DNA of 41,244 bases. Source: JBCBSS01 sp039819065 (GTDB lineage: Bacteria; Bacteroidota; Bacteroidia; Cytophagales; Cyclobacteriaceae). The first letter of the stretch is position 1. Each line of letters starts with the position of its first letter. Under the pieces are notes generated by a model. The model was not told the DNA's origin, searched no databases, and was given only the letters and a program-made list of their open reading frames with translations. The stretch spans positions 1 to 41,244 of the forward strand of contig JBCBSS010000061.1 in NCBI GenBank assembly GCA_039819065.1, given 5' to 3'. This document shows, one piece after another, positions 24,437 through 32,320 of the stretch. The translations under genes were made by a program, and so were the position numbers.

Positions 24437-24964
24437 ATGAACGTTGATTCCTGTTACCAACTCGGTTACGTAATCAAAACACATGGCTTAAAGGGAGAGA
24501 TCACTATTTTTTTAGATGTAGACTTTCCCGAAGAATATCAAAATATGGAATCAGTTTTTGTTGAAATCCAACAAAGGCTGATTCCCTTTTTTATTCAACA
24601 CATTGCCATTCAAGGGCAGAAAGCTATTGTCAAGTTTGATGGGGTTGACGACATAGAATCCGCATCTGAGTTGAAATCGCACAAGCTTTTCCTCCCTTTA
24701 GAAAATCTCCCTTCATTGGACGAACACCAATTCTACTACCACGAGGTAATAGGGTTTGAAATGTTAGATAAGGCCAAAGATTTCCGAGGAACAGTGAAGG
24801 AGGTGTTGGATATGCCCAATCAAGATTTGTTTGTGGTTGCATATCAATCCAAGGAAGTACTGGTGCCAATTAATGATGAGATCATCGAGAAGGTAGATAA
24901 AGGTGCCGGTTTGATCACAGTGAATCTTCCCGAGGGCCTTATTGATGTTTACATGGAAGAATAG
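24437..24964 (+). CDS. rimM: Ribosome maturation factor RimM
   Basis: RimM helps mature the 3' domain of 16S rRNA in the 30S head. The 175-aa protein begins with YQLGYVIKTHGLKGEITIFL, the typical RimM start, and has a C-terminal PRC-barrel segment (FYYHEVIGFEMLDKAKDFRG, then DLFVVAYQSKEVLVPINDE, then LPEGLIDVYMEE). Length fits. It lies 14 bp after rpsP and 9 bp before trmD, the conserved order. Confidence 0.95.
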   Translation: MNVDSCYQLGYVIKTHGLKGEITIFLDVDFPEEYQNMESVFVEIQQRLIPFFIQHIAIQGQKAIVKFDGVDDIESASELKSHKLFLPLENLPSLDEHQFYYHEVIGFEMLDKAKDFRGTVKEVLDMPNQDLFVVAYQSKEVLVPINDEIIEKVDKGAGLITVNLPEGLIDVYMEE

Positions 24965-24973
24965 GTTACGGCT

Positions 24974-25648
24974 ATGCAAATCGACATCATAACATGCTTA
25001 CCTAAATTACTTGAAGGCCCGTTCAACGACTCCATTTTATTAAGGGCTCAGAAGAAAGGTCTGGTTACACTCAACGTTCATGACCTGCGAGAATACGGTA
25101 TTGGGAAGCAAAAGCAGATTGACGATTATGCTTATGGCGGCGGTGCAGGGATGGTTCTAATGATTGAGCCAATCGCTAATTGCATCGAAAACCTTAAGAA
25201 ATCACGCGATTATGACGAAGTGATTTACATGAGCCCCGATGGAGAACGATTCAATCAGCGTGTAGCAAACGAATTATCATTAAAGAAGAATCTCATCATT
25301 CTATGCGGGCATTATAAAGGTGTTGATGAGCGAGTAAGAAAACATTTAATCACAAGGGAAATCAGTATTGGCGACTATGTACTTTCCGGTGGAGAATTAG
25401 CCGCAGCGGTAGTTTGTGATGCATTGATCAGGCTAATCCCAGGTGTACTGTCCAATGAGACCTCCGCTTTGACAGATTCATTTCAAGATGATCTCTTGGC
25501 ACCTCCGGTATATACTAGGCCATCAGCCTATAATGATTGGGCTGTCCCCGATATACTATTGTCTGGTAATGAGGCTGCTGTTGAGAAATGGCGTTTCGAT
25601 CAATCTGTAGCCCGAACTAAAGCCAGAAGACCTGATTTAATTGACTAA
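24974..25648 (+). CDS. trmD: tRNA (guanine-37-N1)-methyltransferase
   Basis: TrmD adds a methyl group from SAM to G37 of tRNAs, which prevents +1 frameshifting. The 224-aa SPOUT (knotted) enzyme shows DIITCLPKLLEGPFNDSIL at the start, DDYAYGGGAGMVLMIEPI, the SAM-binding knot ILCGHYKGVDERVRKHLITR, and EISIGDYVLSGGELAA, all family hallmarks. It is third in the rpsP-rimM-trmD run. An 84-bp gap with its own promoter-like element separates it from rplS. Confidence 0.97.
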   Translation: MQIDIITCLPKLLEGPFNDSILLRAQKKGLVTLNVHDLREYGIGKQKQIDDYAYGGGAGMVLMIEPIANCIENLKKSRDYDEVIYMSPDGERFNQRVANELSLKKNLIILCGHYKGVDERVRKHLITREISIGDYVLSGGELAAAVVCDALIRLIPGVLSNETSALTDSFQDDLLAPPVYTRPSAYNDWAVPDILLSGNEAAVEKWRFDQSVARTKARRPDLID

Positions 25649-25687
25649 TTATTTTCAACCAGCTGCAACAAAGTATAAATTAATTCC

Positions 25688-25695
25688 TATATTTG
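25688..25695 (+). promoter_or_regulatory. Candidate internal -7 element before rplS
   Basis: TATATTTG matches TAnnTTTG exactly, 37 bp before the rplS ATG, in the gap after trmD. No clear -33 is seen. It may give extra transcription of rplS. Confidence 0.5.
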
Positions 25696-25732
25696 CAGTC
25701 CATTTTTCCGAGCGCTGAAATTTACTACGGAT

Positions 25733-26086
25733 ATGAACGATATAATCAGATTCATCGAAGAAGAATATAAAGAGAAAAGAGAGAACACTCCCTCTTTCAA
25801 AGCTGGAGACACAGTTAACGTACACGTTAAAATCAAGGAAGGAAACAAGGAGAGAATCCAGCAATTCCAAGGTACTGTAATCCAAAGAAGACACCCCAAC
25901 ACCAATGGTGAGACATTTACAGTAAGAAAAATATCGAACGGTATTGGTGTAGAAAGAATTTTTCCTGTCGTCTCTCCCAACATCGAGAAAATCGAGGTAA
26001 TCAGAAGAGGTAAAGTCAGAAGAGCTAGACTTTATTACTTAAGAGGAAGACAAGGTAAAGCAGCTAGAATCAAAGAAAGAAGATAG
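25733..26086 (+). CDS. rplS: 50S ribosomal protein L19
   Basis: L19 sits at the 30S-50S interface of the ribosome. The 117-aa protein contains FKAGDTVNVHVKIKEGNKER, QQFQGTVIQRRHPNTNGETF, TVRKISNGIGVERIFPV and RRGKVRRARLYYLRGRQGKA, the standard L19 blocks in order. Length matches the family. It closes the rpsP-rimM-trmD-rplS group and is followed by an intrinsic terminator. Confidence 0.97.
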   Translation: MNDIIRFIEEEYKEKRENTPSFKAGDTVNVHVKIKEGNKERIQQFQGTVIQRRHPNTNGETFTVRKISNGIGVERIFPVVSPNIEKIEVIRRGKVRRARLYYLRGRQGKAARIKERR

Positions 26087-26108
26087 CAGACGCTTTCGAA
26101 AAGATAGC

Positions 26109-26140
26109 AAGCCAGTTAATCAAAATAACTGGCTTTTTTT
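26109..26140 (+). terminator. Intrinsic terminator after rplS
   Basis: A perfect 10-bp stem (26109-26118 with 26126-26135) and a 7-nt loop, then a run of T to 26140; 23 bp after the rplS stop. Confidence 0.88.
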
Positions 26141-26263
26141 ATTGCTTTGCGTTTGTTTTGTTATTCTGACAATGCACTATTAATTACCACCTAAGATTGC
26201 TATCTTTCCCAATCATAAAGCAGAATAAGCTTCAATATTCTTCCACTTAGAAATTAATAGAAG

Positions 26264-27106
26264 ATGGCTTGGTTTACGAGAAAAGATAAGGGAATTCAAA
26301 CCCCTACTGAAGCGAAAAAAGAAGCCCCTGATGGCATTTGGTATAAGACTCCTAGCGGTAAAATAGTCAGAACCAGAGAGTTAAAAAACAACTGCTATGT
26401 TTGCCCCGAGGATAATTACCACGTCAGGATAGGTTCTAAAGAATACTTCGAAATCGTTTTTGATAATAACAAATTCACTGAACTCGACGAAAACATGACT
26501 TCGTCCGACCCATTGAATTTTGTAGACAGCAAACCTTACCCTGCCAGAATAAAGGCATCACAGGCCAAATCAGGCCTTAAAGATGCGGTGAGAACTGCAT
26601 ATGGCAAGATGGGGGGAAAAGACATTACCGTAGCTTGTATGGACTTTTCTTTCATTGGAGGGTCTATGGGATCTGTGGTAGGTGAAAAAATAGCACGAGC
26701 AATTGATTATTCACTCAAGCATAAGATACCTTTTCTTATGATCTCCAAATCAGGAGGTGCTCGAATGATGGAAGCCGGTCTTTCTTTAATGCAGTTGGCG
26801 AAGACATCGGCAAAGCTAGCCTTACTCAGTGAAGCAAACGTGCCATTTATTTCTTTACTCACAGACCCTACCACAGGAGGTGTAACGGCTTCTTATGCGA
26901 TGTTGGGTGATTTCAATATTGCCGAACCAGGTGCTTTAATTGGTTTTGCAGGCCCCAGGGTAATCAGGGAAACTATCGGTAAAGATTTGCCTAAAGGTTT
27001 CCAAAGCTCTGAATTCGTATTAGATCACGGTTTCCTTGATTTTATTGTTGACCGCCGAGATCTCAAAAAGGAATTAACAATGCTATTGGACATGCTTCAG
27101 AACTAA
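26264..27106 (+). CDS. accD: Acetyl-CoA carboxylase carboxyltransferase subunit beta, zinc finger lost
   Basis: AccD with AccA transfers the carboxyl group from biotin to acetyl-CoA to make malonyl-CoA for fatty acid synthesis. The 280-aa protein has the carboxyltransferase blocks FSFIGGSMGSVVGEKIARAI, ISKSGGARMMEAGLSLMQLA, TDPTTGGVTASYAMLGD and GFAGPRVIRETIG. The N-terminal zinc ribbon of E. coli AccD (two CxxC pairs) is degenerate: where KCPxC is expected it reads YKTPSG, and the second pair reads YVCPED. I believe this is common in Bacteroidota. It stands alone; accA is not here. Confidence 0.95.
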   Translation: MAWFTRKDKGIQTPTEAKKEAPDGIWYKTPSGKIVRTRELKNNCYVCPEDNYHVRIGSKEYFEIVFDNNKFTELDENMTSSDPLNFVDSKPYPARIKASQAKSGLKDAVRTAYGKMGGKDITVACMDFSFIGGSMGSVVGEKIARAIDYSLKHKIPFLMISKSGGARMMEAGLSLMQLAKTSAKLALLSEANVPFISLLTDPTTGGVTASYAMLGDFNIAEPGALIGFAGPRVIRETIGKDLPKGFQSSEFVLDHGFLDFIVDRRDLKKELTMLLDMLQN

Positions 27107-27117
27107 ATTAAAAAGTG

Positions 27118-27150
27118 CGGATAAAGCATATACGCAGCAGGCCTTATCCG
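27118..27150 (+). terminator. Possible weak terminator after accD
   Basis: A 7-bp stem (27118-27124 with 27144-27150, CGGATAA / TTATCCG) with a 19-nt loop is followed by the T-rich TATTTTAG. Stem and T run are both modest, so the call is tentative. Confidence 0.35.
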
Positions 27151-27166
27151 TATTTTAGTTTCTGAT

Positions 27167-28168
27167 ATGCGTCTGATCAACCATCCCATCCTGTGCAACT
27201 ACTATGTCACTTATAGGTGTAATGCCAAATGCAGCTTCTGTGACATTTGGGAAAAGCCGTCTCCCTATGTAACCCTTGAGGATGTAAAAAGCAATCTCAA
27301 TGATCTAAAGAAGCTCGGTGTCAAAGTGATCGATTTCACCGGTGGGGAACCCCTACTGCACAGGCAATTATCCCAATTCCTGAAAATCGCCAAAGAATTA
27401 GGCTTCATTACTACAGTTACTACCAATGGTTTACTCTACCCTAAGCATGCCGAATCATTGAGGGGGTTGATTGATATGCTACACTTTTCATTGGATTCTG
27501 CAGATAAAGAAAAACACGATGAATCCCGCGGTGTAGCCTGTTATGATTTTGTCATGCAATCCATCAAAACGGCTAAAGAACTAGGAGAGGTTCCAGACAT
27601 TATTTTTACTGTATTTGAAGATAATATAGACGAGATAAGTAAGGTCTATCATGAAATAGCTTTGCCCAATGACCTACTCCTAATCTTAAATCCGGTTTTT
27701 GGTTACAACGATGTAGATGCGGGTGAGACATTGTCGTCGAGTACATTGGACAGTCTTTCGGCGTGGGGTAAAAAGAAAAACGTCTACCTCAATCAAGGCT
27801 TCATCCAGTTGAGACGTGATGGTGGTAACCATATCGATAATCCCGTCTGTAAAGCCGGGAGTTCGACGGTGGTTATATCCCCAAACAACGAGCTGGTGCT
27901 CCCCTGTTATCATTTAGGAGAAGAAAAAATTCCAATAGAAGGAAAACTGTATCAACTGTATAATCTACCAAAAACTAAAGAGTTAATTGCACTTGAAGGC
28001 AAGCATCCCAAATGTGAAGGTTGCACCATCAATTGCTACATGCAGCCCTCTTTTGCCGTCGAAATGAACAAATACTGGTGGAAGGCACTCCCAAGCACCA
28101 TAAAATACAACCGCATCAAGGGTACGTGGAAGACTCTGCTCAAAAAATCCCCTACCATAAAGACTTAA
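27167..28168 (+). CDS. Radical SAM/SPASM-type protein of unknown substrate
   Basis: A 333-aa radical SAM enzyme. The [4Fe-4S] motif is YRCNAKCSFCDIW (CxxxCxxC, about residues 18-25), followed by DFTGGEPLLH for SAM binding and a strand near HFSLDSADKEKHDESRG. The C-terminal third has Cys spaced as in SPASM/twitch auxiliary-cluster domains: VCKAG (CxxG), LPCYH, then CEGCTINC (CxxCxxxC). SPASM enzymes modify peptides or proteins or serve as anaerobic maturases. No obvious precursor peptide lies beside it, and the neighbours (accD, metY) give no substrate hint. It is probably monocistronic, with a promoter for the met operon after its stop. Confidence 0.8.
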   Translation: MRLINHPILCNYYVTYRCNAKCSFCDIWEKPSPYVTLEDVKSNLNDLKKLGVKVIDFTGGEPLLHRQLSQFLKIAKELGFITTVTTNGLLYPKHAESLRGLIDMLHFSLDSADKEKHDESRGVACYDFVMQSIKTAKELGEVPDIIFTVFEDNIDEISKVYHEIALPNDLLLILNPVFGYNDVDAGETLSSSTLDSLSAWGKKKNVYLNQGFIQLRRDGGNHIDNPVCKAGSSTVVISPNNELVLPCYHLGEEKIPIEGKLYQLYNLPKTKELIALEGKHPKCEGCTINCYMQPSFAVEMNKYWWKALPSTIKYNRIKGTWKTLLKKSPTIKT

Positions 28169-28211
28169 CTTTCAACTGCTCTGCATGCAGACTATTAAAT
28201 TAGTTGGTGTT

Positions 28212-28243
28212 TTTGGAATCTTAATCATCCATTCTTACGTTTG
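28212..28243 (+). promoter_or_regulatory. Promoter of the SAM riboswitch-metY operon
   Basis: A -33 TTTG (28212-28215) and a -7 TACGTTTG (28236-28243) are spaced by 20 bp, a good Bacteroidota promoter. The expected start near 28249 lies about 20 nt before the riboswitch, as it should. Confidence 0.75.
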
Positions 28244-28269
28244 CATCGACAAGTCGATTCATCAATTAG

Positions 28270-28393
28270 ATCGATTTATAAAGAAGTGCGGAGAGACAGG
28301 CTCGATGAAGCACTAGCAACCTAGAATCCTAAGGTGCTAATTCCTGATCCTAGAATGTCTGCCGGTGGGTAGACAGGGAGCATATAAATTGAT
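28270..28393 (+). ncRNA. SAM-I (S-box) riboswitch
   Basis: The S-box core is present in order: GAGAGACAGGCTCGATGAAG, then CACTAGCAACCTAG, AAGGTGCTAATTCC, and a P4 hairpin GTCTGCC-GGTG-GGTAGAC. P1 closes with ATCGATTTATA (28270-28280) and TATAAATTGAT (28383-28393), one G-U pair. SAM binding stabilises P1 in this class. There is no terminator hairpin with a U run right after it; P1 ends 5 nt before the ATG of a short ORF, so control may be of that ORF's translation or through a later structure. It precedes metY-metX-hom, the expected regulon. Confidence 0.93.
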
Positions 28394-28397
28394 AACA

Positions 28398-28514
28398 ATG
28401 TCAAATTCAATTATTCGCAATTCTCACGTTCCATCTCGGAGCACACTTTTCCAAGTTAGTTTTACTTGCCACCATTACAATTCTTCCTGCTGTTGTTGCA
28501 ACTGTGAGCTTTAG
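28398..28514 (+). CDS. Poly-cysteine leader peptide between the riboswitch and metY
   Basis: This 38-aa ORF starts 5 nt after riboswitch stem P1 and ends 94 nt before metY. The sequence is polar at first (MSNSIIRNSHVPSRS) and ends HHYNSSCCCCNCEL: six Cys in the last 15 residues, with Cys31-34 consecutive and Cys36 close. There is no signal peptide or membrane segment. A row of codons for a sulfur amino acid just before a sulfur-assimilation operon is the hallmark of a ribosome-stalling attenuator; poly-cysteine leader ORFs of this sort have been reported in mycobacteria. No function is proven here. The alternative is a chance ORF, but its length, position and clustered Cys argue against that. 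Confidence 0.65.
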   Translation: MSNSIIRNSHVPSRSTLFQVSFTCHHYNSSCCCCNCEL

Positions 28515-28575
28515 CGAGACACGAGCACAAGACTCATGTTGCTAATTATCAACAAAGCGGAAATCTCCGTGTTTG
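28498..28575 (+). promoter_or_regulatory. Candidate attenuator structures after the poly-Cys codons
   Basis: GCAAC (28498-28502) and TGAG (28505-28508), which lie over the last Cys codons, can pair with CTCA (28533-28536) and GTTGC (28538-28542). A second hairpin pairs CAAA/CGGA (28553-28556, 28558-28561) with TCCG/TTTG (28566-28569, 28572-28575), 33 nt before the metY ATG. Neither has a U run, so any control would be by translation or Rho. Seen by eye only. Confidence 0.4.
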
Positions 28576-28608
28576 AATTAATACCCTAACTCATAATCAT
28601 ATAACATA

Positions 28609-29910
28609 ATGTCAGACTACAAATTCGAAACTTTACAGTTACACGCTGGCCAAGAAGTAGATGAAACTACTCGTTCAAGGGCAGTACCCATTCACCAAAC
28701 CACTTCTTTCACATTCAAGGACAGTGAACATGGCGCTAATCTTTTTGCACTCAAAGAGTTTGGTAATATCTATACGCGAATTATGAACCCCACCACAGAT
28801 GTGTTTGAAAAACGCATCGCGGCTTTGGAGGGTGGAGTAGCCGCCTTGGCCGTAGGTTCAGGACAAGCTGCTCAATTCATAGCACTGAACAATATTCTAC
28901 AGCATGGAGATAATTTCGTTTCTACATCATTTCTCTATGGAGGCACTTACAATCAGTTCAAAGTAGCTTTCAAAAGGCTTGGTATAGATGTTCGGTTTGC
29001 CGAAAGCGATAGTCCTGAAGATTTCGAGAAGTTAATTGACGAGAATACCAAAGTGCTTTACCTGGAAACTATAGGCAATCCTGGGTTCAATATTCCTGAC
29101 TTTGAAAGCATTGCAGCCGTAGCACAAAAGCACGACATTCCTCTTATTGTCGATAATACCTTTGGTGCAGGTGGTTATCTTTTCCGTCCGATTGAGCACG
29201 GCGCCTCAGTAGTAGTTGCATCTGCTACAAAATGGATTGGTGGCCATGGTACTTCCATCGGTGGCGTAATCATAGATTCGGGTAAATTCAATTGGGGTAA
29301 TGGTAAATTTCCACAGTTTACAGAGCCATCGGAAGGATATCATGGCATGAAATTCTGGGAGATATTTGGTGACGGTGGCCCATTTGGCAATATTGCTTTT
29401 ATCATTCGAGCAAGGGTAGAAGGCCTAAGGGACTTTGGCCCTGCGCTAAGTCCGTTCAATTCTTTCCTTTATCTACAAGGCTTGGAAACGCTTTCATTGA
29501 GAGTACAACGCACGGTCGATAATGCTTTGGCTTTGGCAGAATGGCTCGAAAGCCATCCTCAAGTGGAGCATGTAAATTATCCGGGGCTAACCAGTAGTAA
29601 ATATCACTCTCTGGCTAAGAAATATCTTAGAAACGGTTTTGGTGGCGTCTTATCTTTTACCATAAAGGGCAGCCAGGAAAATGCTACGAAATTTGTTGAT
29701 AGTCTGGAGCTGATCAGCCATTTGGCCAACGTAGGTGATGCGAAGACCCTGATCATTCAGCCATCAGCAACGACTCACCAACAATTATCAGCTGAAGAGC
29801 AATTAGCCGCAGGTGTGCTTCCTAATCAACTTCGTATTTCTGCCGGTATCGAGCACATAGATGATATCAAGGCTGATTTGGAGCAAGCATTTAATAAGGT
29901 AGCTGGATAA
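28609..29910 (+). CDS. metY: O-acetylhomoserine sulfhydrylase (aminocarboxypropyltransferase)
   Basis: MetY is a PLP enzyme that makes homocysteine from O-acetylhomoserine and sulfide. The 433-aa protein shows FETLQLHAGQEVDETTRSRA at the start, the PLP-phosphate region YTRIMNPTTDVFEKRIAALE, the aspartate VDNTFGAGGYLFRP, the PLP lysine SATKWIGGHGTSIGG, and the C-terminal ANVGDAKTLIIQPSATTHQQ typical of this branch. Length (about 430 aa) separates it from shorter cystathionine synthases. It is first in the metY-metX-hom operon, after a SAM riboswitch and a poly-Cys leader, and its product feeds methionine and SAM. Confidence 0.95.
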   Translation: MSDYKFETLQLHAGQEVDETTRSRAVPIHQTTSFTFKDSEHGANLFALKEFGNIYTRIMNPTTDVFEKRIAALEGGVAALAVGSGQAAQFIALNNILQHGDNFVSTSFLYGGTYNQFKVAFKRLGIDVRFAESDSPEDFEKLIDENTKVLYLETIGNPGFNIPDFESIAAVAQKHDIPLIVDNTFGAGGYLFRPIEHGASVVVASATKWIGGHGTSIGGVIIDSGKFNWGNGKFPQFTEPSEGYHGMKFWEIFGDGGPFGNIAFIIRARVEGLRDFGPALSPFNSFLYLQGLETLSLRVQRTVDNALALAEWLESHPQVEHVNYPGLTSSKYHSLAKKYLRNGFGGVLSFTIKGSQENATKFVDSLELISHLANVGDAKTLIIQPSATTHQQLSAEEQLAAGVLPNQLRISAGIEHIDDIKADLEQAFNKVAG

Positions 29911-29921
29911 GCGACGTTAAA

Positions 29922-30947
29922 ATGATCGAATACGATTATCAAGTATATAAGCATTCTCAACCTTTTGAGATGGAATGCGGCGAGGTATTACCAGAGGTTG
30001 AGATTGCTTATTGCACATTCGGTGAACTCAATGAAAAAAAGGATAATGTGGTATGGATATGCCATGCCCTTACCGCCAACGCTGATCCGGTGGATTGGTG
30101 GCCAGGCTTGGTAGGCGATGGTTTTCTAATTGATCCGAAAAAGTACTTTATAGTTTGTGCCAATATGCTAGGGTCATGTTATGGTTCTACCGGCCCAACC
30201 TCTATAAACCCGAAAACCAGGCATCCTTATAAATCCACTTTCCCTTTGGTCACAATCAGGGACATTGTGAAATCCTTGGGTCTGTTACAAACAACATTGG
30301 GAATCAATCAAATACACTTGGCCATAGGTGGTTCGATGGGTGGTCAGCAAGTTGTAGAATGGGCTATAGCGGATAGTGGTCTCTTTAAAAACATCTGCAT
30401 ATTGGCTTCTAACGCTTACCATTCTGCTTGGGGCATCGCTTTTAATGAAACACAAAGAATGGCGATACGGGCAGATCAAACATTCTTAAGTGATGATCCG
30501 AAAGCCGGAGAGCAGGGTCTAGAAGCAGCCAGGGCGATTGCTATGCTTTCCTATCGCAATTATGGCACTTATGTCAGTACTCAGACTAATGAGGAGGCTG
30601 TGAATGATAATTTTAAATCTTCTTCTTATCAGAATTATCAGGGGCAAAAACTCCGAAAACGTTTCGATGTCCATTCTTACTATACACTTAGCAAGGCTAT
30701 GGACAGTCATAATGTATCGTGGGGCCGTAATTCGCTAGAAGAAGCATTGAGTAGTATTAAGGCAAATGCAATGATCATTGGCATCATGTCAGACATATTA
30801 TTTCCAATTCAAGAACAACGTTTCCTTGCGGAACATATCCCAGGTGCGGTTTTAGAGGAGATCGATTCTCTTTACGGCCATGATGGTTTTCTAATCGAAA
30901 CCAAAATATTAACTGAAAAAATTAACAAGCTTATAAATTACGATTAG
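29922..30947 (+). CDS. metX: Homoserine O-acetyltransferase
   Basis: MetX acetylates homoserine with acetyl-CoA, giving the substrate of MetY. The 341-aa alpha/beta-hydrolase shows CHALTANADPVDWWPGLVGD, the GSCYGSTGPTSINP motif, the nucleophile elbow GGSMGGQQVVEWA, and the acid and base of the triad in SDILFPIQEQ and LYGHDGFLIE. GSTGP favours acetyl- over succinyltransferase, as does MetY next to it. It starts 11 bp after metY and ends 4 bp before hom. Confidence 0.95.
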   Translation: MIEYDYQVYKHSQPFEMECGEVLPEVEIAYCTFGELNEKKDNVVWICHALTANADPVDWWPGLVGDGFLIDPKKYFIVCANMLGSCYGSTGPTSINPKTRHPYKSTFPLVTIRDIVKSLGLLQTTLGINQIHLAIGGSMGGQQVVEWAIADSGLFKNICILASNAYHSAWGIAFNETQRMAIRADQTFLSDDPKAGEQGLEAARAIAMLSYRNYGTYVSTQTNEEAVNDNFKSSSYQNYQGQKLRKRFDVHSYYTLSKAMDSHNVSWGRNSLEEALSSIKANAMIIGIMSDILFPIQEQRFLAEHIPGAVLEEIDSLYGHDGFLIETKILTEKINKLINYD

Positions 30948-30951
30948 TCAC

Positions 30952-32181
30952 ATGAATATTTCTCGAATAGGTCTTTTTGGTTTTGGTTGCGTAGGTCAAG
31001 GACTTTACGATGTGCTACATAAAACAAAAGGTATTAAGGCTGAAATAGCCAAGATTTGCGTAAAGAATCCCAATAAGGAAAGGTCTATACCTCAGCACTT
31101 TTTTACATATGACAAGGATGAAATTCTTAACGATCCGGACATAGACGTCATAGTAGAATTAATTGACGACGCAGATGCCGCCCTGGACATTGTTTCAACG
31201 GCCTTGAAGAATTGCAAAGCAGTGGTATCAGCGAACAAAAAAATGATTGCTGAGAACATGGAGTATCTGTTCAATCTACAGCAAGAATGTGGCAAGCCTT
31301 TGTTGTACGAAGGTGCAGTGTGTGGAAGTATTCCCATTATCAGAAACATCGAGGAGTACTATGACAATGAATTTGTTGATTCTGTAGAAGGGATATTTAA
31401 TGGTTCTACCAACTATATTCTTACCAAAATATTTGACGAGAATAAAAGTTTTGAGGATGCATTAAAAGAAGCGCAGGACAATGGATTTGCAGAATCAGAC
31501 CCCACGCTAGATATTGGGGGTTTTGATCCAAAATTCAAACTGAGCATCTTGCTCACCCACACCTACGGCGTTTTTGTTAACCCCAAGGATGTGTTGAACT
31601 TCGGTATTGATCACATTTCTGATTTCGACATTCAATACGCTCGTGAAAAAGGGTATCGCATAAAACTGTTGGCCAAAAGCAAAAAAGTAGGCAATGAGGT
31701 TTTTGCCATCGTTGCACCTCAATTTGTGGACAAAAGCAGCCCACTTAGAAATATTGAAAATGAGTATAACGCGGTAATTGTCAAAGGATTATTCTCCGAG
31801 TATCAAATCTTCGTAGGCAAAGGTGCGGGTAGCTTACCAACAGGTTCAGCAGTATTGTCAGACATCTCTACACTTATACATGATTATAAATATGAGTATA
31901 AGAAGTTCATGCAATCACTAGAATTGGAGTATTCCCAAGAAGCGCTACTGGAGGTTTATGTAAGTTTCAAGAACAAAGATTTGATCAATCAAGAAGACTT
32001 TGAATCGATTAACGAAAGCTTCATATCGAATGGCAACAACTATATCATAGGCCAAATACGCTTTGAAAAGCTCAGGGAATCAAATTGGCTAAGGCATGAA
32101 GATGTGAATGTCATTTTAACGCCCGACAGTGATTTTCAAAAATCACCCTTACCACAAAAGGAAGCTGTTTTTCAGAATTAA
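30952..32181 (+). CDS. hom: Homoserine dehydrogenase
   Basis: This enzyme reduces aspartate semialdehyde to homoserine, the branch point to methionine and threonine. The 409-aa protein has the NAD(P) motif LFGFGCVGQGLYDVL, SANKKMIAEN, the homoserine-binding GIFNGSTNYILTKIF, and FAESDPTLDIGGFDPKFKLS. The C-terminal part (about residues 310-400) is ACT-like in size and could be regulatory, but I do not recognise a clear ACT motif. There is no aspartokinase domain. It is third in the met operon, so homoserine supply is placed under the same SAM/Cys-type control. Confidence 0.92.
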   Translation: MNISRIGLFGFGCVGQGLYDVLHKTKGIKAEIAKICVKNPNKERSIPQHFFTYDKDEILNDPDIDVIVELIDDADAALDIVSTALKNCKAVVSANKKMIAENMEYLFNLQQECGKPLLYEGAVCGSIPIIRNIEEYYDNEFVDSVEGIFNGSTNYILTKIFDENKSFEDALKEAQDNGFAESDPTLDIGGFDPKFKLSILLTHTYGVFVNPKDVLNFGIDHISDFDIQYAREKGYRIKLLAKSKKVGNEVFAIVAPQFVDKSSPLRNIENEYNAVIVKGLFSEYQIFVGKGAGSLPTGSAVLSDISTLIHDYKYEYKKFMQSLELEYSQEALLEVYVSFKNKDLINQEDFESINESFISNGNNYIIGQIRFEKLRESNWLRHEDVNVILTPDSDFQKSPLPQKEAVFQN

Positions 32182-32268
32182 ATGGCCAACTTTTCGCGGC
32201 CGTCGCTGTTGTAATAAATGCAAGATAATTCCAGATGATAATCTCTATGCAATTGACGATTAATGGAA

Positions 32269-32276
32269 TATATTTG
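32269..32276 (+). promoter_or_regulatory. Candidate -7 element of nqrF
   Basis: TATATTTG matches TAnnTTTG, 44 bp before the nqrF ATG. The nearest TTG (32253-32255) is too close (13 bp) for a normal -33, so the call is tentative. Confidence 0.45.
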
Positions 32277-32320
32277 TAGCGTTTTAAGCGATAAATCGAC
32301 TTTTTGAAAATTAATATATA

